A stretch of DNA of 64,000 nt, taken from assembly GCA_018340805.1 (NCBI GenBank), contig JACMZG010001914.1, positions 19,136,947 through 19,200,946 on the forward strand, in the 5' to 3' direction. The DNA is from Microvelia longipes. Taxonomy: Eukaryota; Arthropoda; Insecta; Hemiptera; Veliidae. Of this stretch, positions 23,399 to 33,961 are shown one piece after another; positions within the stretch are counted from its first letter, which is position 1; the number at the start of each line of letters is the position of its first letter. The position numbers were made by a program, and so were the translations under genes. The notes beneath the pieces were generated by a model. It was not told the DNA's origin and did not search any database. It saw only the letters and a list, made by a program, of their open reading frames with translations.

Positions 23399-24178
23399 AA
23401 ATCGGGTAAGGGGTACCTCATCAGATTCTTATAGATTATCACATCAGATTCTCCTCCCTGCTTCACACTCGCTTCGCTTGTCCTGATAATATACAATTCG
23501 CTAAACTTATACTACAGCATGTCTTCGGACTCGCTGCGCTTGTCCTTAGGTAGTAAATTCATCCGTTTCATTCTCAGTGGTCACCCATACAGCACTGACC
23601 TCCCTTAATGCTGCTTAACTTTTATGATCCAACAAAAATCATTTATATTTGTTGGAATTTTTTTAAAATTTTTTTTTGTTGGAACAATTTTTTAAAAATC
23701 GTACCGAAGTCATTTGATTAAATTAGAATTAGAAAATTAAAATCTAATTAGAAATTAGAATTTGAACTAATGATGATAATTAGATGATACTTAACACATA
23801 AGTTAGTCTTATACACAGCTAGATACGTGCTAAATCTCTAACCGATCACATAATTGTTCTGCATTCTATAATGTTCCGAAATTTTTGCTAAGTAGTTATT
23901 GCGCATTAATGAAGTCATAAAAAAATTATTTTCCGATTAGCACAACTGTAGCAGTAGACTGATTTTTGTACAAAGTTTCAATTCTCTAGCAAAAAATACC
24001 CTAGGAGCTACGATGATAACAGATACACACATAATTACAGACAGACAACTTTTTGAAAACCATTCAGGAGGTCTTATTAATACCTGAAACGGATAAATCC
24101 GGTGACATTCCGGCTTTTAGATTATTTGCAAACACAATACTTTTCCTATATACCTACAGTATAAATGAGAAAAAGTAA
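23399..24178 (-). mobile_element. Composite repeat S, near full length (about 780 bp)
   Basis: On the minus strand it runs from TTACTTTTTCTCATTTATAC through GGTATATAGGAAAAGTATTG, CTCCTGAATGG, a TGTCTGT tract, TTATCATCGTAGCTCCTAG, TTGAAACTTTGTACAAAAAT and a long conserved mid part. Next comes a 5S-rRNA-like segment, two copies of a ~65-bp hairpin monomer, and the end GAGGTACCCCTTACCCGATT. No ORF. Copies at 25284-25975 and 29161-29712 share ends and order, which defines the family. Confidence 0.75.
23570..23626 (-). ncRNA. 5S rRNA-like segment inside repeat S
   Basis: The minus strand reads AAGTTAAGCAGCATTAAGG, then GAGGTCAGTGCTGTATGGGT and GACCACTGAGAATG. This aligns with the 5S rRNA internal promoter region (ATTAAGCAGCGTCGGGC, GGTTAGTACTTGGATGGG, GACCGCCTGGGAAT), covering box A, the intermediate element and box C. 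Related versions lie at 42617-42665 (plus) and 61590-61635 (plus). The 5' half of 5S is not present. Confidence 0.65.
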
Positions 24179-24439
24179 AAAATATGATCAAAATTAAATT
24201 AATATAATATAAATTTAAATATAAGATACAGAAAATATCAAACACCGGAAAAATACAAGACATTAAATTTAAAAGATAATTGTTGTTTGGGAGATTCAAA
24301 ATTTTTCTGTAGAAAGTGAAGAATAGACAAAAAACAACATTTTTCAAAAAGAAAGAATTAATGTAGAAATTTATTGTTTTCAAAAGCATGTAGTATCTAT
24401 ATGGGACATGCTGATAATATACGGCCTTTTAGTAAGGTT

Positions 24440-24580
24440 ACTGCTTCAGGGAAAATAAAGAAAAAAACCAAACGCGCACACACATACAGACAGACAACTT
24501 TGTTAAAACTACTCTGGAAGTATTAAAAGCACCTTAAGCGGATAATTCAGGTGAAATGTTTCAGATTATTTTGCAAACGC
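24440..24580 (-). repeat. Repeat S fragment
   Basis: Inverted S: CACACATACAGACAGACAAC, AAAACTACTCTGGAAGTATT, CACCTTAAGCGGATAATTCA, leading into the foldback at 24579. Confidence 0.6.
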
Positions 24581-24879
24581 AAACTCCATACCTACGGTAG
24601 AAAAAAGTAATGTCATAAAGTATGCCTTTATGACACGGCAATTAGATTATTCGATAAACTAATCGTGAAAAATAATTTTTGAGAAAAAGTATTCCAGTCT
24701 TGTTCATTTGTCGTTTTAATTTTTTGAGATTGATTAGAGTGAAAATTAATCTAACATAGACTCAGAATATTTGTCTCAGAAATTATTTTTCACGATTAGT
24801 TTCCAGAATTATCTATTTGCCGTAAAATAAAGGCATACTTTATGACATTACTTTTTTCTACCGTAGATATGGAGTTTGC
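24579..24879. repeat. Foldback with ~105-bp arms
   Basis: The left arm 24579-24684 and right arm 24776-24879 are inverted repeats of high identity. Both begin GCAAACTCCATAYCTACGGT and include GTCATAAAGTATGCCTTTAT and CTAATCGTGAAAAATAATTT. The spacer is about 90 bp. A further small hairpin, TTGCGAT..ATCGCAA type, follows at 24878-24925. The arm tips overlap S 5' end sequence. Confidence 0.8.
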
Positions 24880-24924
24880 GATTGCAACAAAAATCGCAAA
24901 CTCCATTTGCGATTTTTATCGCAA

Positions 24925-25010
24925 TGGATCACGGTTACTTTTTCGATAATTCAAAATTTTGATCTGTAGAGGCACTCAAGTAATAATATCACTATATAAT
25001 ATAAGGTATG
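24925..25010 (+). repeat. MITE family B, 3' fragment
   Basis: GGTTACTTTTTCGATAATTC... and AAGTAATAATATCACTATAT match the right end of MITE B copy 1 (5965-6027). Confidence 0.6.
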
Positions 25011-25283
25011 GCTAAGTTTGTCAAGAGTTCAGAATGTTTAGTAATAAGATAGACGGAAAGGTAATGCATGTCCATTTTTATGAGCTTTTGATGATTGTGC
25101 GCCCATCATTTCAATGGAATATTCTTCCTTTGTATTCTAATTTTTTCTTTCTGAAGGGCAAAATTTTGTATACCTCGAATATAAAATTACATACTTATTA
25201 GGAATATTAATTAAAAATTTCTAGATTAACTCTTGTGGAATAAATAAAATATATACATAACAAGCGTACAAAAACAATTTACG

Positions 25284-25975
25284 AAATCGGGTACGGGATA
25301 CCTCGGAACTTTTCCTCGACACATCGGATTCGCTACGCTCCTATTCACATCTCACCAAAAGTATACTGCAACATGTCTTCAAATTAAATTTGCTTGCCTC
25401 AGACATAAAAATTTGTTTTCTTACAATCGGTCACCCAACAAAAGCCGTAGATATGCTTGCAGTATTGTAACAAAACTATTATGTATAATCATTCAATATG
25501 TAAAAGGATACAATTGTAACAAAATCAAACTCAATGGGAGTATTTACAAAGATTTTGAAAATATACAAGTCACTTAATAAAAATAGAACTAATGCTGATA
25601 TTAAGATGAAACTAGACACATGTGTTGGAACTATATATAACTAAATGCATGCCAAATCTTAGACCGATCGACAAATTTCCTGCGTTTTATTAACTTTTGA
25701 CATTTTTGCTGTGTCATTATTTACGTTATAACAAATATTTTCCTTCTTGGACAACTAAATGATTAATTACTGTACTAAGTTTAAACTCTCTTGTATAAAT
25801 ACCTTGGGAGCTACGATGATAACAGACACACATAGAGACAGTCAACTTAGTAAAAACTACTCAGGAGGTCTTAAAGCCACCTGAAAAGGGTAATTCTTCT
25901 GAAATCCTAGTTTCGAATTTTTTTTGAAACACAATACTTTTCCTATAAACCTACGTTGTAAATGAGGAAAAGTAA
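25284..25975 (-). mobile_element. Composite repeat S, second long copy (about 690 bp)
   Basis: Same termini as 23399-24178: 5' TTACTTTTCCTCATTTAC at 25975 and 3' GAGGTATCCCGTACCCGATT at 25284. The 5S-like segment is reduced to a short TTGTTGGGTGACCGATTG piece, and the hairpin monomer has decayed. No ORF worth calling. Confidence 0.75.
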
Positions 25976-26439
25976 TATGTATAAGAATTTCTCAGACATA
26001 TTTTTATTAGTCTCTGCCTTACGTTTAAAACCTAATAGGAATTCATATTGTTCGCAAATTTTTTTATTCAGTTTTTTTCTCCAGATTCAAACAAATGGAT
26101 TTGCAATAACACGTATGATATATGACCTTTTTCATAAATTATTTGAAGTTTATTGATTTCCCGTGTTCTTTATTCAAATATCGATTCTGCTGTTTCAATA
26201 TTTTTCACTTTAAAGGTTAAAAGGTTATATAATAGGGAATTAACTTGAATGAGATGTACATATAGCCTGTCACATTGCCTAGTCGCTAATGCAGTATCTG
26301 TTGTTAGCTCTGTTGAAATTCTTGGGTTAAAATCTTTTTCACATTTTGTTTACTATTTGGCATTAATTGAATGAGAATTACGTGGTAAAATTTTCACTTT
26401 AGCAATTTCCAACAGAATACTATAATACTAATTTGTTTT
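25976..26439. other. No gene recognised
   Basis: AT-rich sequence with a 64-codon open frame lacking motifs. Confidence 0.5.
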
Positions 26440-27037
26440 TTAGCGAATTTCCAAAGGAAATTCGCTAATACAATTGGTAAATATTTTTGCGAAACTTCGC
26501 GAGGACAAAATATTGAAAACCACACGAACTCTTATAAAAAAACAGGTTTTTTGACGTCATTAATCCGGTTTGCTGAGTCAGCAAAATGTCAGCTAAGGAA
26601 AAAAAAATTCAGAGTTAATATTTTTCGCCGCGAAAAAAGACCTTATTTATGTTTTTTGTGGTGTTAAATCGAATGAAACCGGTCTAAAGTCGATACGACG
26701 GAAAAAGTCGATAAACCATGGTAAATTACCGGGAACCAAAAATTACGGTCGAAAAATATTGTTGCCTAGGGTATCTTTTTTAATGTTTTTTGGGACGTTG
26801 GATCGATTAAAATCGATCTAAAGCCGATAGAATCCCGAATACGGATAGTACATTATATATTTAAAATTGGAAGTCGTTTAGGCTGTTTTTTGGATATTGG
26901 AGTGGAATGTTAATGGCCCGAAGTCGTTACGAGCACTCAAAGTCTATAAAGCCAGGGTACTTGGGTTCGAATCCTGGTAAGTACGATAATTTTTTATTGT
27001 TTTATTTACGATGTATAAGTTTATAACTACAAACTTA
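26440..27037 (+). mobile_element. Element W (TTAGCGAATTTCC-initiated repeat)
   Basis: Opens with a perfect 13-bp hairpin, TTAGCGAATTTCC / GGAAATTCGCTAA, loop AAA (26440-26468). A body with TGACGTCA at 26552-26559 and repeated TCGATNAAANCGATCTAAAG phrases follows. The 5' end type and the TGACGTCA core are shared with element X and family Y, although the rest differs. No ORF. Confidence 0.5.
26935..26990 (+). repeat. tRNA-like 3' half (box B)
   Basis: GGGTACTTGGGTTCGAATCC contains a consensus box B, GGTTCGAATCC, and GTACTT / AAGTAC can pair around it. I cannot build a full cloverleaf from the preceding sequence, so it is probably a SINE or tRNA pseudogene piece. Confidence 0.35.
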
Positions 27038-27472
27038 TTCTGGCGTGGAGGTCCACATGCCGGGGAAATTTCCTTTGAAATGCTTGTTTCCGAACTTAAC
27101 AACACACTTTTTTTGCCTGCGGGGTTCTGGTTTATGCCTTTATAACATAAGTAGTAACGTAACTCATTTTGTCAGTATTTTTCAAAAGAAATGCGGTAAA
27201 ACCGTAATAGATAAACACTAACTGAGCTTTAAGCGCTAGTGCAAGTAATAGTGCTCTGCCAATAGAGGCTTAGTTTTCTATAACCAACTGTATAATTATG
27301 CGCATTACATTGAAAAATACAGAAAATATGAGTTACAAGCAGTGCTTGATCATTGGGTAACTGCTTGGGTTTTAAAGCATAAACCGAAGCTTATGCAAGA
27401 AATGTGTTGTTAAACACGGAAACACGCATTTCAGAGAAGATTCGCCGGCATGCGAACCAATGCGCCAGAATT
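27038..27472. repeat. Foldback with ~150-bp diverged arms
   Basis: The left part (ATTCTGGCG...CATGCCGGGGAAATTTCC...GAAATGCTTGTTTCC) and the reverse complement of 27320-27472 (ATTCTGGCG...CATGCCGGCGAATCTTCTCTGAAATGCGTGTTTCC) align along most of their length. The terminal motif recurs singly at 33668-33735 and 49195-49265, so it is the end of a dispersed element. Confidence 0.65.
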
Positions 27473-27735
27473 ATTTTTGATGTCTTGTTATTGTTATTTA
27501 GGCAACAAATAACAAGGTACTACTGGTTTGTCTGTGTTGGGTTGTTGCTTTTTGATTTAATGATGTCGGTATTCTAGTATAAATTAATTTATTTTTGGTA
27601 ATTTAAAACTATTCCATTTTGGTAATTTTTGCTATAAAAGAAGGGGAGGAAGTAATATAATATGGATATAGAATTAATGTGACAACTACATTTAATTTTT
27701 CAAAGTTCCTCGTTTTAGCACCTCTAGTTCATACT

Positions 27736-28268
27736 CCTAAAGAACATTCTTTAGGAGGTCTTGGCAGTTTAGAGTGGTACAGTATGATCTTTAGGAGGTC
27801 TTGGCGGAGTAGGGTATACAGTATGATCTTTAGGAGGTCTTAGCGGTGTAGGGTGTACAGTATGATCTTTAGAAGGTCTTGGCGGTGTAGGGTTTACTGT
27901 ATGATCTTTTGGAGATCTTGGCGGTGTAGGGTATCTTTAGGTATCTTAGGGTATCTTTAGGAGGTCTTGGTGGTAAAGGGTGTACAGTATGATCTTTAGA
28001 AGGTCTTGTCGATGTAGGGTGTGCAGTATGATCTTTAGGAGGTCTTGGCGGTGTAGGGTTTACTGTATGATCTTTTGGAGATCTTGGCGGTGTAGGGTAT
28101 ACAGTATGATCTTTAGGAGGTCTTGGCGGTGAAGCAAGTACAATATGATCTTTAAGAGGTCTTGGTGGTGTAGGGTTTACTGTATGATCTTTTGGAGATC
28201 TTGGCGGTGTAGGGTATACAGTATGATCTTTAGGAGGTCTTAGCGGTGTAGGGTGTACTGTATGATCT
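27736..28268. repeat. 39-bp minisatellite, about 13 units
   Basis: The unit CAGTATGATCTTTAGGAGGT + CTTGGCGGTGTAGGGTGTA repeats about 13 times, with one irregular unit near 27935-27965. Variants alternate so that a trimer pattern of about 117 bp is visible in the second half. A 10-bp palindrome, CTCCTAAAGA / TCTTTAGGAG (27736-27759), marks the left edge. On the minus strand the 13-codon unit is stop-free and would encode PTPPRPPKDHTV-like repeats, except for a shift at the irregular unit. I see no start or flanking gene. Confidence 0.88.
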
Positions 28269-29160
28269 TGAACCAGTCACTAAGCAGTCCTTTTTAATTC
28301 CTGTCCCAGCTTCTAGAATTCTTATGTGAGCTATGGTCAACCTTGTAATTGTAACCTTCGAAAGGAAGAGTACTAATCATAATCATCTATTAATATATTA
28401 AATCGAAGACTGGATACGTCAAAACTTTTCATCCTCTGATAGAATTTACTTCTCACATCCTCGCTTCTTTCGTCGTCAGAAATATATATTCGTCAAAAAT
28501 TGCCTCATTTGAATTAAAGTATAAATTTACCCTCGCTTTGCTCGTTCTTAAAGAGAAAAACGTCTCTTCAGCTGCCAACAGTCTTCCTACCGACCAGGCA
28601 TGATCTTGAATGTTTTATTGCTGTGAAAGATAAACTTATTTAATCGTTAATTATAGGAAGGGCTATACACTTAATTTAGATTGATAATTTCTGATTGATT
28701 AACAATTTTTCTAACCCTATTCATGTCATGATAAACTGAAGGTGACACTGTGATAAAACTTAGCACATTTGTTATTTTACACAGAATTTTATGCGTCCCA
28801 AATTTTAAATTGATCTGATAATTTTTCCGTGTTTGATAAATTATCTATTTATTTAATATTTAAAAAATTAATATAAATTATTTTCTGGTCAGCCCAACTA
28901 GACTTTAAGGTTGACTTGTTATTTCTCTAGCTCAAACACCCACTCAGTCTCACACACATAGATTAGCAAATAAAATTATTATTCGGACGGCATGTTTTAT
29001 TCCAAAATAAAGTTATTGAATTTGATTTTTCGGCTATTTTGCGTGTACCGTGCACATACTCCTACAGATTTACCTATACACACAGACTCTAACTTTGTGA
29101 TTTTGGGACCTATAAGTTCTTATCGGAAAGAGGAAGAAAAAAGAAACGGATAAAAAATAA
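28269..29160. other. No gene; faint S remnant
   Basis: A weak inverted S remnant (GCCCAACTAGACTTTAAGG, then CTCACACACATAG) lies at 28880-28975. A CTCGCTTTGCTCGTTCTTA motif near 28533 resembles the satellite hairpin of 53 kb. Nothing else recognised. Confidence 0.45.
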
Positions 29161-29712
29161 AAAATCGGGTACGGGGTATCTCGTAACTTTTCCTCATCAC
29201 ATAAAACCTACCTTTACTTATCACATGTAAAGGTATAATACTTGTACTTAATTTAAACTCAATAAAACCATTTTCTGATTTTTTAAAATGTTTAAAAATC
29301 GTACATAAGTCATTCTATAAAAATTAAACTTATGCTGATAATAAGATGAAACTTGGCACATATGTTAGTCTTATACATAGCTACATGTGTGCCAAATTTC
29401 AATCGGATCGCATAATTTTTTCGCGTTTTTTGATTATTCAAAATTTTTGTTGAGCCATTATTGCGGGTTAATGGCGTCATAAAAAATGATTTTCCGAATA
29501 GTAAAACTACAGCGGTAGGTTGATTTTTCTACAAAGTTTCAATTCTGTAGCATAAATACACTAGGAGCTACGATGATAACAGGTACACACACACACACAC
29601 ACACACATAACCACTCAGGAGGCATTTAAAACACCTGAAACGGATAATTCCGGTTTCATCACGGTTTCGGATTTTTTTTTGAAACACCTACGGTATAAAT
29701 GAGAAAAAGTAA
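29161..29712 (-). mobile_element. Composite repeat S, third long copy (about 550 bp)
   Basis: Full S ends and order (3' GAGATACCCCGTACCCGATT at 29163; CACTAGGAGCTACGATGATA near 29562; a (CA)n tract 29588-29608; 5' end at 29712), but the 5S-like segment and hairpin monomers are deleted. Confidence 0.75.
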
Positions 29713-31360
29713 AACGAAAGAGAACAATTTTATGAAATAATACAAATAAATAAAGCAGTGGTTCTTAACGTGGGTGTTATTAATATCGCTCCTATAGAAA
29801 ATTCTAAGGGGACGATAGTATAAAAAATATATTCCTTCCCTCAATATAAAAATAATTGTCCATTCAGAATACTAAGAATAAAAATAGTAACCTAGATAAA
29901 TTAACCGTCCTCTCAGATAAAATCGACACTTGACCTCTAGTATAAAAATCGGCCCCTAGGATAAAAAGTCGCTTCCAAAACTAATAAATTGCTACGTTAA
30001 ATAGTTGCCTGTTCGGAAAAATAAATCGTCCCTCGGATTAAAAATTGCTCCTTTAGAACAGCAGTAATAATAAAAATAATATTATAATAATTAATATTTG
30101 TTATAGTTAACAAAACCATTATTAAAAAATTACTTAGCATGTTTTAAATAATTTGTTGTTTGTTTTTATTTAATTTTATTAGCATTTCCTTTTAAGCTTG
30201 CTAAAATTATTTTAAATATTTAAAAATTCCCACATAGTTTAAGAGTTTTACTTTTTTAATGTTGGCAATTAATATCTTTAATTATAAAATTTTACTATAA
30301 TTATTTATATACATTAAATAAAGATATTTAAAAAAACAATCATCAATCGAATATAAAATTTAAAATGAACGAATAATAAATCGATACATAATTCAGTCAA
30401 ATGTTACAACGTTGAAAGTAAAAATATATTTGTAGCAAAATAATTCCTAACAAGAACTATCATGAAAGCTTAGTGCCTTTGCCTGGTGAAGTAATTTTTT
30501 ACGTTCTATTATTTAATTTACTTAATTAGTGTTTAAAAATTGAAATATTTCATCAAGACACTTAACGAAATTAAATTTGTTGTTACACATTAAAGAAATT
30601 TCTAAAATACGAGCTCTCATAAAGTTTTTAAATCAAAAAACTTAATAAATCAAAAAGTAGTATTCACTTTTATAAATCAAATTAGCTTTAATGTAACTAA
30701 CCCTTTGAAAATTTAGTCTAATTTAAAATGTAAAAAAAATTGGTGAACAGGTCCTACTTAAAGATCTCTTTTCTGTAAAGGGTGAAAGTAAAACCTAGTA
30801 GAAAGCCTGCGCCCCTTTTACCCTCCCAATTTTAGGGCGCACCTCCCCCCCTACAAACCTTCAGTATGCCACAAGTAACCGTTCTTACCGCATCGGTCGC
30901 ATTTGTCGTACTGAAAAAATATATTTTTTTTTAAAAAAATCCGCGTCAATATTTTTTCACATTCTAAAAAAAATTTAAACCACAATTAGTTTTATATATT
31001 TTTAATTAAAAATTTTCTAATTGCTTTTCATAAAATTATTAAAGCAGTGTTTTTCCCTTATTATTATAGTTGTAAAAAAATTAAAGATGATGAATAATAT
31101 GTTATTCCTTTCATCCTTATAGCGAGGTATTTTCAGATTTATCTTCTTAATGTTAATCTTTTTTAAAAATTTACAGCGAAATGTGCTTTTGTTAGCCTGT
31201 TAGTGGTGTTATTTTATTTATTTATTTTTTTGTAAAAATTCTTTTATTAAAAAAAAGGTCCGGGTTTTTTTACTTTTCCAACTTTTGCTACTCCAATTTC
31301 TTATTAGATTTCGTCAAATCCTTAGCGATAGAGTCAACCTATTGTTTTATCCCATACCAC
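29713..31360. other. No gene recognised
   Basis: Very A/T-rich. A possible short decayed tandem, AATCGNCCCTNGGATAAAAA, runs over 29880-30060 with about six loosely similar phrases of 30-35 bp. Confidence 0.45.
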
Positions 31361-32410
31361 ACCTATTATTACAACGTAGTGTTAAAATAAAATAAAGTAG
31401 TGTTGGTGTGATATCTTAGAAGATACCTCAACAACCTGCTCGTTTGCATTAATAGCAGTTAAGGGTTTAATATTATTATTATTCCACCTAATGTTATTAC
31501 ATAAGTAAGTTCCGCCCACTCTTTCAACCTAGGAGTACACTTATTATTAATGTACACTGTCTTACATTTATTGATTCAACGTGTTTAACCCCAAGTACCA
31601 CTTGATGTTTTTACCAAAAGTGCACCTGTTGTTTTAAGCTTAGTCACTCCTTTTGTTTTAAAATGCATTACGATTATTTCTTCAACCTTAGCTTTACATA
31701 ATGTTTTAACCTATGTTACATCTATTTTCTACATAAGACACACCTAATTTTTTGAACTAAAATATGGGTTTAACCTGCTTTTACACATATTGCTTAATAT
31801 AAGTTACACTTATTGTTTTGACCAACGTTAAACAAAGATAGACTTATTTTTCTTTGTACTGTTTTAATCTATCTTTACATCTATTGCTTTTATTTAATTT
31901 AGGTTTCACTCATTTTTTTAACTTAGGTATTCGTAATGTTTTAACCTATTACTTCAATCTAAGTTTGTTTTGACCTACGTTAAACTAAGATTTTTTTAAA
32001 TCTTATCTACTCATAATGTTTTACTCTTTGTTACGTCTATTCTTCTACCTTAGCCACACCAATTATTTTAACCTTTGTTACACCTTATTTTTCAAACTAA
32101 GATACTCGTATTGTTTTTACATATAATACCTTTAATCTAAGTCACACTTATTGTTTTGACTTACGTTAAACTAAGACATACTTTTTTTAAACCTAAGCTA
32201 CTCATAATATTTTAACCTGTAATACCTAGACCTAGAGTCTTCTATCTAAGTCACAACAATTATTTTAATCTTCGTTACGCCTAACTTTTTCAAACTACAT
32301 AACCTATTGCTTTAATCTAAGTTACACTCATTGTTTTGACCTACATTTAATTAAGACAAACTTATTTTAATTTTTTTGTGTATGTCTATTTAAATTACAT
32401 TACACCTTAT
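31360..32410. repeat. Degenerate tandem field, ~25-bp phrases
   Basis: Phrases such as AACCTAAGTTACACTTATTG + TTTT repeat with heavy divergence for about a kilobase. A longer period of roughly 150-185 bp is marked by TGTTTTGACCTACGTTAAACTAAGA near 31813, 31966, 32150 and 32331. An old decayed satellite. Confidence 0.65.
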
Positions 32411-32672
32411 TTGATAGATACCCACCACATATTTGATAGTGTTTTTGTACCCATCTGTCCATCTTTACATACATACAATACATAATGAAATAACTATTCA
32501 TTTAGCTTTTCTTAATGCATAGATTATAGTTGTACATTTTAATTTTACAATGCAACTTAAATCTAAAAGGCTTAAGTTGATTGATTAATTAAACAACTTG
32601 ATAAATGTTTATTTTAGAGTACATGTTGCTTTTGCTTCTATGCTTTAAATATTGTAAATATATAACGTAGAA

Positions 32673-33160
32673 GCCTGTGGTGTAATGGTTAGCACATTCG
32701 TCTGTTACCAAGACAGTCCGGGTTCGATCCTGGTCGAGGCCTCTAGGATTTTTATGCGAGGGATGGAAATCCTTTCACTTGCCGACCTTCAAAAGGAACG
32801 TTAAGCCGGTGGTTCCTAGCCTGTGCGATTTTAGGTTCAAGATCCTTATCCCTTATATTAAGGACCATAGTACCTTATGTAAAATATATACATGTTTCTG
32901 CCTTATGGTTTCGAGTGCAGGAAAGCCTAGGTTGGCAGTGGGGCACGTGTTGTTTTTAGTTAAAGCTATAGACAATTATAGTAAAGGCACGGCTCTTCTG
33001 TGCATTTGGCGCAAAATGCCTACGCACTTGGATTTACAAATAGAACCCTAAGGTCGAACAACGTAGCCTACTTGCTTGGTGATCTCACTTCTCCCTAATT
33101 ACTATCATTATCACTATCACAAAGCTAGAAGCCTTATGGTCGTTTCATGTAATTAAATGC
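32673..33160 (+). mobile_element. tRNA-derived SINE, about 480 bp
   Basis: The head (32673-32742) has box A TGGTGTAATGGTTAGCAC and box B GGTTCGATCC. An anticodon arm GTCT-GTTACCA-AGAC (anticodon would be TAC, Val) is present, but the acceptor stem pairs only over four bases and the T stem is imperfect, so it is not a functional tRNA. A body follows containing CACTTGCCGACCTTCAAAAG, GGTGGTTCCTAGCCTGTGCG and AGATCCTTATCCCTTAT. The start of the body recurs at 33755-33815, and a shorter piece near 58858, which supports a dispersed family. Confidence 0.6.
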
Positions 33161-33664
33161 ATGCCACTCAATAAATGTGTGGCAAGTATGTAAAGCTCTT
33201 TTTAAAGATAAAATTATGTTAATATTATCTTTATGTTTATATTATCTTTATGTTAATATTAGGGCGGATAATTCCTTTCTCTATAGAGGTTATCTTGTGT
33301 TTACGAAGATAGTGTATATTTAAATTAAACTCGTCTCTTAAGAAACGTATCGTAAATTATTTGCTAACTAGCTGACTGGGTATTATTTAAATCCCTGTAA
33401 GTTTATTTCTTAATTAACATATTTTTCCTATTTCATCAATAACATCTCAAACCTCAAGTATTTTTAATTTCTTACTAATAATTATTAAGAATAATTATTA
33501 TTAATAAAATATATATAATAAATTTAAAATAATTTACATGGAGATACGAATTTCATGAAGCGTATATGATATACACGCGCATTGCTTTTTAAAATTCGGA
33601 AAAATGCTTTACAAGTCGAAGGGTAATTTACACTACATGTGCAAATTAATTAAGCAAGAAACGT

Positions 33665-33815
33665 TTTGTTGAGCAAGAAATCAAGCATTCCAAAGAAAAT
33701 TCGCCTGGCTTGTGGTTCCCTACGTCAGAATTTTCTCTGAAAAAATTGGAGACTGCCGTCCAATTGGTTCAGATCGATCTTGGTTAAAACCTCTAGGAAT
33801 TTTATGTAAGGGATA
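33665..33815 (+). repeat. Foldback-end motif plus SINE fragment
   Basis: 33668-33735 carries the 27-kb foldback end motif (AAATCAAGCATTCCAAAGAA, AATTCGCCTGGCTTGTGG). It is followed by a piece of the 32.7-kb SINE (GATCGATCTTGGTTAAAACC, TCTAGGAATTTTATGTAAGG). Confidence 0.5.
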
Positions 33816-33961
33816 ATATTTTATGATTTACACTTCGTTGTGCCGTTACGCAGATCGTACTAGGATATAAAAAACCTGACACTCTTAAAAGATCTCATAC
33901 CTTAAATGAAACTTGTTAGAAACATAAAAATTTTGGTACTCTATTGCAGCTAATATTAAAT

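Noticed and set aside
27736..28268. CRISPR-like array
   Set aside because: Units are contiguous with no unique spacers, and the context is eukaryotic; it is a minisatellite.
32673..32742. Functional tRNA gene (Val anticodon)
   Set aside because: The acceptor stem pairs for only four bases and the T stem is imperfect, and the sequence after it recurs as a dispersed SINE body.
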